A DNA stretch of 35,827 nt. Source: CAYMAZ01 sp964428185 (GTDB lineage: Bacteria > Bacteroidota > Bacteroidia > Bacteroidales > DTU049). The stretch spans positions 1 through 35,827 of the forward strand of contig CAYRXH010000017.1 of assembly GCA_964428185.1 (NCBI GenBank). The letters are read 5' to 3'. A model generated the notes under the pieces. That model saw nothing but the letters and a program-made list of their open reading frames with translations. It was not told the DNA's origin and made no database searches. A program made the position numbers and the translations under genes. This document shows, in pieces, positions 26,614-35,282 of the stretch. Each line of letters begins with the position of its first letter. Positions within the stretch are counted from its first letter, which is position 1.

Positions 26614-27102
26614 CGAAAAATTCATGATTGAAAGGAAGTTGTTTTATTTCATTTATTACACATTTGAACCAAATTATTTTGTAAAAACAGCTGTAATAAA
26701 TGGAGTATGCGTAAGTCACAAATAAACAGAGAAATATGATAGTAGCTAAATAAATCAACTTTTCAGATACTTCTAAATACTTCCCTGTATCAAAAAAACG
26801 AAAACTCAAATTTTTTTAAACACACATTGACTTCATAGCCCACAAAAAAATGCTCCATTTTGTAATATCCAACACAAATTGCTGGGATGATTTTTAATTG
26901 ATTCGGGCAGTTGATTTTGGAAATATGCAGATCATTAGCTCCAAACTGCATATAAGCTGGTGGATTTGAATAATTCATCAGTGTTTTTCTATCTTTTGAA
27001 AGAAACAAATCATAAAGGAATGTTTCTGATGAACAAACTATAATGGTTTAAAAAACTTAGGACAGCCACAAAAGTTTAAAAATTAACGAAAAACTGTCCA
27101 TT
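26614..27102. other. Intergenic region with a possible coding remnant
   Basis: No gene here can be named. On the minus strand a frame stays open from about 27047 to 26790 and contains CSSETFLYDLFLSKDRK and MQFGANDLHISKINCPNQ; it has no ATG near its start. It may be the tail of a decayed gene or chance. The right end (about 27055-27102) probably belongs to the left end of a broken IS3-type element. Confidence 0.35.
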
Positions 27103-27243
27103 ATGAAAAGTACAAGAAGAAAATTTTCATCTGCATTCAAACTCAAGGTAGTTTTGGATGCATTAAAAGAACTGAACACTTTGAGTGAGTTGGCTCACAA
27201 GTATGAAGTACACCCCAAGACAAATGTCAAGCCGCAACAATAA
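27103..27243 (+). pseudogene. Truncated IS3-family OrfA transposase
   Basis: ATG 27103 opens 46 codons beginning MKSTRRKFSSAFKLKVVLDA and continuing LKELNTLSELAHKYEVHPK, the helix-turn-helix of IS3-family OrfA proteins (RRKF...FK.KV..A......ELA..Y.VHP). Similarity stops after HPK, where it joins unrelated sequence (TNVKPQQ). The remaining OrfA and all of OrfB are missing. The upstream bases (TAGGACAGCC ... CTGTCC) may be the element's left end. It marks the left edge of the restriction island. Confidence 0.8.
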
Positions 27244-27512
27244 AATGAAAACAGCTGGCGTACATGACTCCAACTGACGTGTACAAGGAATGATATTTTT
27301 GCTGCATAAAGACAAAGAAAAAAAAAGGAAAATGCCACCGCACAAAAGCAAGAGTGTGGATGCCCTTCCCTGCTACCGTCCCTTCGCAGCCACACACATA
27401 CTTTTCTTGCCGACCTGCCCGTTGATATTAAACTGTTGATAAATAATTGAAATCTTTTGAACCCAATGGATAAAAATTGTATTACCTTTGACAAAATTAG
27501 TCAACACGGATA
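27244..27512. other. GC-richer junction segment before the restriction island
   Basis: No protein is evident. Around 27330-27420 the base composition is visibly richer in G+C than the flanks. A small inverted repeat, GTACA ... TGTAC (27259-27283), is present. The last 60 bases hold the promoter for the XRE gene. It looks like a recombination junction. Confidence 0.45.
27456..27490 (+). promoter_or_regulatory. Promoter of the restriction island operon
   Basis: TTTG (27456-27459), a 23-base spacer and TACCTTTG (27483-27490) form a promoter with a slightly long spacer. The start near 27497 gives a leader of about 16 bases to the XRE gene. Confidence 0.5.
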
Positions 27513-27809
27513 ATGTCAACATTAGGACTGAAATTAAGAGAATTGAGAGAACAAGCAGGATTATCATTGCGGAAAGCTGCTATGCAAACCGATATTGACG
27601 TTGCAATATTGAGCAAAATGGAACGTGGAGAGAGGAAATTCTCAAAAGAATTGGTTTTGAAATTGGCTGAACTTTATAAAGCAAACTCTGACAAACTGAT
27701 TATTGACTATTTAAGTGAAAGAGTTCTTTATGAATTAGAAGACGAAGATTTTGGACTTGAAGCATTGAAGGTCGCTGAGAGACAATTAAAATATAAGAAA
27801 AACAAGTGA
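27513..27809 (+). CDS. XRE family HTH regulator
   Basis: This 98-residue DNA-binding protein has a Cro/C1-type HTH at about 6-60: LRELREQAGLSLRKAAMQTD, then DVAILSKMERGERKFSKELV. The short C-terminal tail is acidic then lysine-rich. Small XRE proteins at the head of restriction-modification operons act as controller proteins that delay or limit nuclease expression. Here the gene is first, its TGA overlaps the ATPase start (GTGA), and everything downstream to the Res gene is on the same strand with almost no gaps, so it could control the whole island. I see no clear C-box repeat in its promoter. Confidence 0.9.
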   Translation: MSTLGLKLRELREQAGLSLRKAAMQTDIDVAILSKMERGERKFSKELVLKLAELYKANSDKLIIDYLSERVLYELEDEDFGLEALKVAERQLKYKKNK

Positions 27810-30118
27810 TTAATAAAGTCATTCGTATAAAAAACGTTGGGAAATTCACTGACTACTCAGTGAATACAACGCCTACATGGAATGGCGAATTTAAACCTAT
27901 AACTTTAATTTATGGGCAAAATGGGATTGGAAAAACCACTTTTACTACAATCCTGAAATCACTGAAAGAAAATGATGCTTTACTATACCAATTAAGAACT
28001 TTTGGAACTCACAGTAGTCCAGAGGTAAGCATAAGATTTGATGACCACTCCGCACCAATAAAGTATTCAAATGCTGAATGGGATGCAAATTTTCCAACTA
28101 TTGAAATTTTCGACATTCATTTCATAAATGATAATGTTTATACGGGTTTTGAAATTCTGCCTCAACATAAAAAAAATCTTTTTGAAATTATTATTGGTCA
28201 GGAAGGAATAAGATTAAAAAAAGAAATTTCAGATATTAAAAACAGCATTAAAGAAAAGAATAACTCATTAAAGGAAATTGAAGCAAAGATTTACAAGATA
28301 ATTAGTGGTTTTGATATAAATACGATTATTAACTTTCAGTTAGATTCGGAAATTGACAAGAAAATAGCAGAAAAGAAAATTGAAATTGATACTGCAAAAT
28401 CAACCGAGAAAATCAGAAATACGGCAGTATTAAAAAGGATTACAAAAATTAATTTTGATATTAGATTTGAAAAAGTCATTGAGTTTTTACAAACCTCAAT
28501 TGATACTATATCAGAGAATTATTTAAAAATGGTTGATGACCATAAAAACTCATTAAATCTTGCCAGCAAATCGGAACAATGGATTAAAGACGGGCACGAC
28601 AATATTTCTGACAACAAATGTCCATTCTGCTTGCGTTCAATTGACGAAACAGTTGAAATTGTCAATGCTTATAAACAGTATTTTAATCAAGAATACATCA
28701 GTTTACAGGAAAAGACAAAACTTCTTCAAAACAAAGTTAAAACAATTAATCCAGAACTTATTCTTTCAAATATTGAGAAAGAAAATAATCACAATACCGG
28801 CTTTTTAGAATTCTGGGGCAATTACATAAAAAAAGAAGTTCCTGTTTTTTCTATTACAAGTTATCAAGACTCAATTATTGAATTAACCAAGAAGTTAAAT
28901 GAATTGGTTGATGAAAAAACAGGCAATCCAATTAAAGCCATTGAGCCAATTAGAATTTCCTCTATTTCTGATTTAAATGCTTCAATTATTGAAATCAACA
29001 AGATTATTGATGCACAAAATTCAATAATTGATGAATTTAATGCAAGTATAACCGAACTTAAAAATAAAGAATCAAAAGATTTAACTATTCTTGAAAAAGA
29101 CTTGCAAAGGCTGCAAGCTATAAGTACAAGGCATTCGGACAATGCTGTAAAAGAACTTTGCAAAAAATACATTGAAGAGCAGGAAGCTTTAGAAAAACTA
29201 AAAGTAAAAAATGCTGATTTACAAGGAGAACTTAAGAACTATTCTAAAAGCACATTTGATAAATACAGCGGTATTATCAATACTTATCTTCAAAAATTTG
29301 CAGCTTATCTTGAAATAAAGGAAATGAAAAGCTTATATAAAGGAGGGGGCGATGAGCCTTTTGCAGAGTATGGCTTATTTGTTTCGGGCAACAAAGTTAA
29401 TTTTAAAGATAATGCTTATGACCCTTCAGTAAAATATTGTTTAAGCGAAGGAGATAAAACAGCTCTTGCCCTTTCATTTTTTCTTGCCAAATTGCATATT
29501 GACACTGAAATCGGAAAGAAAATTATAGTGTTCGATGACCCAATTTCAAGTTTTGATATTGAACGAAAAAATTCAACTATTACGCAACTTTACCATATTG
29601 GACAAAATGCTAATCAGTTGATTGTTTTAACTCATAATTTGCTGTTTGCAAAGGAGTTTTGGGATAAAGTGAAAAGCAATTGTCAGGTTTTGAAATTTTG
29701 CGAATTAAGAAAATCAACCCAAATATTAGACTACGATATTGAGAATGAAACACTAAACGGGCTATTCAAAGACTATTCTGTTTTAGATAATTTCTTAACC
29801 AATGGAGTAGATACCGATTTAGAAAAAAGAAATGTTGCCCGCTGTATTCGTCCAATTTTAGAGGGATATTTCAGAATCAAATTTTATGGGGAATTTACTG
29901 CCAATGAGTGGCTTGGTCAATTTATTAAGAAAATAGACACTAGTATTAATGGACAGCCATTATTTCGTCTTAAGGAATTTTCATCAGATTTGCACGAAAT
30001 AAATAATTACTCAAAGAAATTCCATCATTCAAACCCAAATTCCGACAGTGAGCCAATCTATGATGGCGAACTGAAAACAAATATTGAACGAACTTTTCAA
30101 ATAATAAGTAAAATATAA
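27806..30118 (+). CDS. SMC/ABC-type ATPase with a CxxC hook, RloC-like
   Basis: This 770-residue protein has an ABC ATPase head split by a long coiled coil. Walker A is GQNGIGKTT (residues 37-45). Coiled-coil arms (about 140-250 and 290-500) flank CPFC (Cys272, Cys275), a Rad50-type zinc-hook motif. The signature region is LSEGDKTALALSFFLAKL, Walker B and D-loop are IIVFDDPISSFD, and a switch His lies in LTHNLLF. The C-terminal 110 residues hold Arg682 and Glu686 (RPILE) and His740/His741 (KFHHSN). Architecture and context match AAA_13 proteins and RloC, a tRNA anticodon nuclease linked to restriction loci; PrrC is a cousin. Nuclease activity is a hypothesis. GTG at 27806 overlaps the regulator's stop by four bases. 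Confidence 0.8.
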   Translation: MINKVIRIKNVGKFTDYSVNTTPTWNGEFKPITLIYGQNGIGKTTFTTILKSLKENDALLYQLRTFGTHSSPEVSIRFDDHSAPIKYSNAEWDANFPTIEIFDIHFINDNVYTGFEILPQHKKNLFEIIIGQEGIRLKKEISDIKNSIKEKNNSLKEIEAKIYKIISGFDINTIINFQLDSEIDKKIAEKKIEIDTAKSTEKIRNTAVLKRITKINFDIRFEKVIEFLQTSIDTISENYLKMVDDHKNSLNLASKSEQWIKDGHDNISDNKCPFCLRSIDETVEIVNAYKQYFNQEYISLQEKTKLLQNKVKTINPELILSNIEKENNHNTGFLEFWGNYIKKEVPVFSITSYQDSIIELTKKLNELVDEKTGNPIKAIEPIRISSISDLNASIIEINKIIDAQNSIIDEFNASITELKNKESKDLTILEKDLQRLQAISTRHSDNAVKELCKKYIEEQEALEKLKVKNADLQGELKNYSKSTFDKYSGIINTYLQKFAAYLEIKEMKSLYKGGGDEPFAEYGLFVSGNKVNFKDNAYDPSVKYCLSEGDKTALALSFFLAKLHIDTEIGKKIIVFDDPISSFDIERKNSTITQLYHIGQNANQLIVLTHNLLFAKEFWDKVKSNCQVLKFCELRKSTQILDYDIENETLNGLFKDYSVLDNFLTNGVDTDLEKRNVARCIRPILEGYFRIKFYGEFTANEWLGQFIKKIDTSINGQPLFRLKEFSSDLHEINNYSKKFHHSNPNSDSEPIYDGELKTNIERTFQIISKI

Positions 30119-30124
30119 AGAGAT

Positions 30125-31780
30125 ATGCCAACACTCCAATTTAAAGGAAAAAACATAATCTGGAACCACCATTTGGCTGTTCCGTTTCACACATTGGATG
30201 AAATCCCTGATTTGCATTACCAGCCCGAAAAAGCAAATGGTAATATGATTATTGAGGGCGATAATCTAATTGCATTAAAAGCGTTGCTGCCACAGTTTGC
30301 AGGGAAAGTGAAATGTATTTACATTGACCCACCTTATAATACAGGGAATGATAATGGTGAAAATAAGGGTTGGATTTACAATGATAATGTAAATAGTCCT
30401 TTGCTTAAAGATTGGTTTAAAACAGAGGTTAATAGAGACGATTTGTCAAGACACGATAAATGGCTTTGCATGATGGTTCCTCGCCTAAAGTTGCTAAGAG
30501 AGTTGTTGTCAGATGATGGTGCCATATTCGTCAGTCTTGACGATAATGAACTTCATAATTTCCGAAAAATCATGGATGAAATATTTGGGGAGGAAAACTT
30601 TAAAAATATTGTAATCATAAGAAGAGGCATAAAAAGTGTTCAAGCACAATTTGAAACTATAGATAAGTTGAATTATGGTTTTGAATATTTAGTTATCTAT
30701 ACAAGGAATGAAAAATTTAGATTTAAAAAATTTGAGATTGAACTTGAAAATGGTAAAGAAGGTACTTGGAATAATCATTGGCGTGGCACTGACAGACCAA
30801 CAATGCGTTATGAAATATTTGGAATTACACCTGAAACAGGACAATGGCGTTGGGGTAAAGAAAGAAGTTTAGTCGCGATTGAGAATTATAATGAAATGTT
30901 GGAGGAATTGAATATTAGTGATGATGAAATTACTCAAGAGCAAATTGACACTTGGTATAAAAACAAATGTGAAGAATTAGGGGAGGAATTAGACCTTCTA
31001 AGATTATCAAAAAATGGGAAACCTGAGCATTTTATTGCTCCATCAGAATCAAAACTAGCTAGTAATTTGTGGAGTGACCTAAAACCAAATGGAAGTAGCC
31101 AATTAAAAGCAATTTTTAAAAAGAAAGTTTTTAACAATCCTAAATCAGTAGATTTAATTAAAAGAGTAATTAAATTTATCGAAGGAGACGAAAAAAATAT
31201 TACAGTATTAGATTCATTTGCAGGTTCGGGAACTACCATGCATGCTGTATTGGAATTAAATAAAGAAGATGGCGGAAACCGAAAATGCGTTATGATACAG
31301 ATGCCCGAAAATTCAGAAGCCGAACCTGCCAAAAACATTTGCAAAGACTTAACAAGGGAGAGAGTAAAACGGGCAATTGACAAGTATGGTTATGATTCAG
31401 GGTTTAAATATTACCGCCTCGGCATTCCGCTAGATGCAGAAACCATGCTTGCAGGGCAATTGCCAACTTATAATCAGTTTGCAAAATATGTATATTACCT
31501 ATGCACAGGCGAAAACCTTGAAGTTGAAGAAAAAATAAATGAAGCTGATTTCTATGTTGGAGAATATGGCAAACAAGCTATTTACCTGGTTTACAAACAG
31601 GATTACGAAATGCTTACCCGTCTTGCACTCAATTTAACGCTTGCTGAAAAAATAAAACTTCAACAACCGGGCAAAAAACGGATTGTCTATGCCCCATCGT
31701 GCTTTTTAGATGAGGAATATTTAACCGACAACCAGATTGAATATGTTGGTATTCCGTATAATTTGTTTCAAAGGAGGTAA
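30125..31780 (+). CDS. mod: Type III restriction-modification methyltransferase (Mod)
   Basis: This 551-residue beta-class amino-methyltransferase modifies adenine in the recognition site of a type III system and supplies its target recognition. The catalytic motif DPPYNTG is at 68-74 and comes before the AdoMet-binding motif FAGSGTT at 365-371, the order expected for Mod. Between them lies the variable target recognition region (about 150-340), with KEGTWNNHWRGTDRPTMRYE. EGDNLIALKALLPQFAGKVK leads into the catalytic motif. It begins six bases after the ATPase gene. Its last codons (AGG AGG TAA) form the ribosome site of the next gene. No repeat tract suggesting phase variation is seen. Confidence 0.94.
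   Translation: MPTLQFKGKNIIWNHHLAVPFHTLDEIPDLHYQPEKANGNMIIEGDNLIALKALLPQFAGKVKCIYIDPPYNTGNDNGENKGWIYNDNVNSPLLKDWFKTEVNRDDLSRHDKWLCMMVPRLKLLRELLSDDGAIFVSLDDNELHNFRKIMDEIFGEENFKNIVIIRRGIKSVQAQFETIDKLNYGFEYLVIYTRNEKFRFKKFEIELENGKEGTWNNHWRGTDRPTMRYEIFGITPETGQWRWGKERSLVAIENYNEMLEELNISDDEITQEQIDTWYKNKCEELGEELDLLRLSKNGKPEHFIAPSESKLASNLWSDLKPNGSSQLKAIFKKKVFNNPKSVDLIKRVIKFIEGDEKNITVLDSFAGSGTTMHAVLELNKEDGGNRKCVMIQMPENSEAEPAKNICKDLTRERVKRAIDKYGYDSGFKYYRLGIPLDAETMLAGQLPTYNQFAKYVYYLCTGENLEVEEKINEADFYVGEYGKQAIYLVYKQDYEMLTRLALNLTLAEKIKLQQPGKKRIVYAPSCFLDEEYLTDNQIEYVGIPYNLFQRR
31771..31777 (+). promoter_or_regulatory. Strong Shine-Dalgarno for the DinD-like gene, inside mod
   Basis: AAGGAGG overlaps the last codons of mod and lies six bases before the GTG at 31784. 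It decides that start. Such a full match is unusual for this phylum. Confidence 0.7.
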
Positions 31781-31783
31781 GCT

Positions 31784-32629
31784 GTGAAGAAAGAGCTTGT
31801 AAAATCGTTGACTGATACTTTTCAAAACCATTCCAATACAACCGACAACGGAATAGAATTTTGGTTTGCCCGGGATATTCAGCATTTATTAGGATATACA
31901 GAATGGCGAAACTTTACCAATGTTATCACAAAAGCGAAAACATCATGTGAAGCCAGTGGTAACAATATTCATGACCATTTTGTTGACATCAACAAGATGG
32001 TCAATATCGGGCCAGGAGCTCAAAAGCCAGTTGAGGATATCATGCTTACCCGATATGCCTGCTATCTTATTGCTCAGAATGGTGATCCAAAGAAAGAACC
32101 CATTGCTTTCGCTGAAAATTATTTTGCAGTTCAAACGCGAAAATACGAAATAATTGAACAAGGGATAAATGACTGGGAACGCCTACAGGCAAGAGAAAAA
32201 CTAAGCTTGTCGGAAAAAGAACTCTCAACAATTATTTACGAACAAACAGGAAGCGATAAGAATTTTGCAATAATCATAAGCAAGGGCGTTGCTGCATTAT
32301 TTGGAGGGAAAACAACACAACAAATGAAGGACAAATTGAGAGTGCCTAAAGACCGTGCTTTAGCAGATTTTCTTCCTACTATCACCATAAAAGCCAAAGA
32401 CTTTGCAACTGAAATTACCATTTTTAATGCAAAAGATAAAGTATTGAAAACCGAAGGCGAAATTTTGGCAGAGCATATCAAAAACAATAAAGGAGTAAGA
32501 AAACTTTTAATTGACCGTGGTATAAAACCAGAAGAATTATCTGCCGAGAAAGATATCAAAAAATTAGAACGCAGTGTGAAAAGCGAAGAGAAGCAAATTG
32601 GCAAAAAACCTGATAAACGAACCGAGTAA
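31784..32629 (+). CDS. DinD-like protein (DNA-damage-inducible protein D family)
   Basis: This 281-residue protein matches the DinD family. The N-terminal BRO-N-like domain (about 18-130) holds GIEFWFARDIQHLLGYTEWR and then PVEDIMLTRYACYLIAQNGD followed by KKEPIAFAENYFAVQTRKYE. A helical C-terminal half has FGGKTTQQMKDKLRVPKDRA and ends in a charged, lysine-rich tail. E. coli DinD is LexA-regulated and inhibits RecA strand exchange. In this operon it sits between mod and res, with one base separating its stop from the res ATG, so it is made together with the restriction subunits. It could adjust the damage response to restriction breaks; this is inference. Start is GTG with a strong Shine-Dalgarno. 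Confidence 0.9.
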   Translation: MKKELVKSLTDTFQNHSNTTDNGIEFWFARDIQHLLGYTEWRNFTNVITKAKTSCEASGNNIHDHFVDINKMVNIGPGAQKPVEDIMLTRYACYLIAQNGDPKKEPIAFAENYFAVQTRKYEIIEQGINDWERLQAREKLSLSEKELSTIIYEQTGSDKNFAIIISKGVAALFGGKTTQQMKDKLRVPKDRALADFLPTITIKAKDFATEITIFNAKDKVLKTEGEILAEHIKNNKGVRKLLIDRGIKPEELSAEKDIKKLERSVKSEEKQIGKKPDKRTE

Positions 32630-32630
32630 A

Positions 32631-35165
32631 ATGTATTTAAAAAAATATCAGATAAAAGTTGTAAGTGTACTCAAGCAGTTTCTGCAAACCGCCCGTGATA
32701 CCAAAACATCGTTTGACATTGCGAAACAGGCTTTACCTGAAAATATGCGTCATACTTTGAATTGGGTGCAAACAACTTTTCAAACAAGTAGTTTGGAATA
32801 TAAAGACCGTTGTACAAACGGCCTTGGAAATAGCTACCCACGAATGATTATCAAAGTTCCGACAGGTGGCGGAAAAACATTGCTTGCTGTTGAGTCAATC
32901 CGTGAATATCAAAACCTTTTTGCTCAAAAGCCTACAGGGCTTGTGGTTTGGATTGTTCCGAGCGAAACTATTTACAGCCAAACTGTTCAAAAAATCAGGG
33001 ACAAAGGAAACCCGTTGCGCCAGCTATTAGACCAATGCAGCGGAAACCGTACTATTATTTTAGAAAAAGGGCAGCGTTTGACAACAAATGATATTGAAGA
33101 AAATTTGGTTGTTTTATTTGTAATGATACAGTCAATAAGTCGCACCAATGGAAAAGAAGCTCTAAAAGTTTTTCAGGACAGTGGCGGTTATGACAGTTTT
33201 TTCCCTGCTGACAATCGCTATGACCTACACGAACAACTATTAAAGCAAGTTCCAAACCTTGATTTTATTTCACCTCTTGACACAAAGCAACCTTTAATAA
33301 TGACAAGTCTTGGAAACGCAATCCGTATTTCAAAACCATTTATAATCATTGATGAAATTCACAAAGTATTTTCAGAAAATGCTCGAAAAACCATTGACAG
33401 TTTAAACCCTGAATTTGTTCTTGGCTTTTCCGCTACTCCCAAAGCAGAAATGAATGTTTTGGTTACCATTACAGGACTTGAACTCAAAGAGGAAGAAATG
33501 GTAAAACTCCATATGCACATTCTCCCACCAATCAGCAAACAGGAAAACGACTGGAAAGCGATGGTAAAGGAAATTAAAGAGCATCGTGAAAAACTGGAAG
33601 ATATAGCAAAGCAATATCAAAAAGATACAGGAGTTTACATTCGTCCAACTGCTTTGTTGCAAGTAGAAGCAACAGGAAAAGACCAAAGAGGCAGAGGAAA
33701 GGTTCACAGTCTTGACGTAAAAGAATATTTGGTAAGTCTTGAAGTAAACCCTGATGAAATTGCAATTAAAACAAGTTCGCAAAATGACATTGAAGATGTA
33801 AACCTGTTTTCGCAGGATTGTCCTGTCCGCTTTATCATTACAAAAGAAGCATTGCGGGAAGGTTGGGATTTTTCATTTGCCTACATTCTGGGAATTATTC
33901 CGAATGTTAACTCAAATACAGGAGTTACTCAATTAGTCGGCAGAATTTTACGTCAGCCTTTTGCAAGAAAATCAGGAGTAAAAGAATTGGACGAAAGCTA
34001 TGTATATTATACAAAAGGCGATACAAGAGAAATTTTAGACAGGGTTTCAACCGGATTCAAAAATGAAGGACTTGAAGATTTGGTTACAAAATTAAAATTC
34101 CGTGATAACGAAGCAATTAATGCCACAAAAACAGTAAAAATAAAAAAAGAGTTTAGCGAAAAATTTCAGAATTCATTTTATTTACCAGTTTGGCTAATGG
34201 TTGATAAAAGTGGTTCAAAAAGGCGTTTTAATTATGAAAGCGACATCAAACCAAAAGTTGATTTTACGAAACTTGAATTGAATAATGAATTTTTGTCAAA
34301 ACTTGAAAACTCATTAAGTAACGAGACAAAAGAAAGAAAAGCATTTGCCATTACACTTGATGATTCAAGTAAAGCATCATTTATTGAAGAACAAAGCCAA
34401 TCAAACGGGAAAGCAGAAATAAATATTGACTACTTAACACGCAGATTAAACGAATTAATTGAAAATCCTTTTTTGGCAAGGATAATCGGAACAAAATACT
34501 TATCACAAATTGAAGAAAAAATTGGGAAGGATAAACTGAAAGAACATTACAGTTTCATTGTTTCTCAGCTATGTAAAAAATTTCAGGAAGAAAAGACAAA
34601 GCAGGAAGAAGAAATATTTTTGGAAGAATTGAAAGCCCAAAATCTTGTTCTTGCAGTTTCTGATGATGATACAGTTGGATTCAAAGTTCCAAAAGAGGAC
34701 GTAATAACTGTAAGTCCAATACCAAGCACCTACAAATATTATCTATTCGAAGATGTTGAAGTAACAGCAATGAACACGCTTGAAAGGAAAGTTGGAGATT
34801 TACTTGACAAACAGGAAAAGATTCTGTGGTGGTTCAGAAATAAAGTAAACCGAAAATGGTACTCAATACAAGCTTGGCAGCAGAATAAAATCAGACCTGA
34901 CTTTGTTGCTGCAAAAAAAACAGCAGAGAATCGTTTGGAATTGGTTTACATTATTGAAAGTAAAGGAGAACATCTTCTTGGAAACATTGACACGATTTAT
35001 AAAAAGAAAGTACTCGATGTAATGACCGAGCAGAAACAACTCAAAAACATAAAGGCATATCAGACACAAATTCCTTTTGAAGAATATGTGATTAATGACA
35101 AAGTTGAATGCTATTTAATAGAGCAGGGAAAAGAGGAAGAAAAAATAAAAGAGATTTTGAAATAA
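32631..35165 (+). CDS. res: Type III restriction endonuclease subunit (Res)
   Basis: This 844-residue helicase-nuclease cleaves DNA with unmodified type III sites together with Mod. Superfamily 2 helicase motifs are present: Walker A PTGGGKT (77-83), DEIH (241-244), GFSATPKAEM, and the C-terminal motif QLVGRILRQPFA. The nuclease domain is at the C-terminus with PD-(D/E)xK residues Asp757 (RPDFVA), Glu776 and Lys778 (IIESKGEH). All key residues are intact. ATG 32631 (MYLKKYQIKVV) is preferred to a TTG at 32598 inside the DinD-like gene. It ends the island operon; an IS1595-type element follows within about 30 bases. Confidence 0.94.
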   Translation: MYLKKYQIKVVSVLKQFLQTARDTKTSFDIAKQALPENMRHTLNWVQTTFQTSSLEYKDRCTNGLGNSYPRMIIKVPTGGGKTLLAVESIREYQNLFAQKPTGLVVWIVPSETIYSQTVQKIRDKGNPLRQLLDQCSGNRTIILEKGQRLTTNDIEENLVVLFVMIQSISRTNGKEALKVFQDSGGYDSFFPADNRYDLHEQLLKQVPNLDFISPLDTKQPLIMTSLGNAIRISKPFIIIDEIHKVFSENARKTIDSLNPEFVLGFSATPKAEMNVLVTITGLELKEEEMVKLHMHILPPISKQENDWKAMVKEIKEHREKLEDIAKQYQKDTGVYIRPTALLQVEATGKDQRGRGKVHSLDVKEYLVSLEVNPDEIAIKTSSQNDIEDVNLFSQDCPVRFIITKEALREGWDFSFAYILGIIPNVNSNTGVTQLVGRILRQPFARKSGVKELDESYVYYTKGDTREILDRVSTGFKNEGLEDLVTKLKFRDNEAINATKTVKIKKEFSEKFQNSFYLPVWLMVDKSGSKRRFNYESDIKPKVDFTKLELNNEFLSKLENSLSNETKERKAFAITLDDSSKASFIEEQSQSNGKAEINIDYLTRRLNELIENPFLARIIGTKYLSQIEEKIGKDKLKEHYSFIVSQLCKKFQEEKTKQEEEIFLEELKAQNLVLAVSDDDTVGFKVPKEDVITVSPIPSTYKYYLFEDVEVTAMNTLERKVGDLLDKQEKILWWFRNKVNRKWYSIQAWQQNKIRPDFVAAKKTAENRLELVYIIESKGEHLLGNIDTIYKKKVLDVMTEQKQLKNIKAYQTQIPFEEYVINDKVECYLIEQGKEEEKIKEILK

Positions 35166-35282
35166 ACAGTTTATCATCAACTTAAATCCTTGGCTCTAAT
35201 CTAAAAAATGGTTGAAAAATAATATCTTTGTCTGCAAAAATAGAATATTCAGATAGAAGCCCGAATAAAAAAATTGTTCGAC

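Noticed and set aside
27259..27283. Integron attC-like site
   Set aside because: Only a 5-bp inverted repeat is present; the conserved core sites and spacing of an attC site are not seen.
32598..32630. TTG start for Res inside the DinD-like gene
   Set aside because: Res proteins begin near MYLKKYQ; the ATG at 32631 sits one base after the previous stop.
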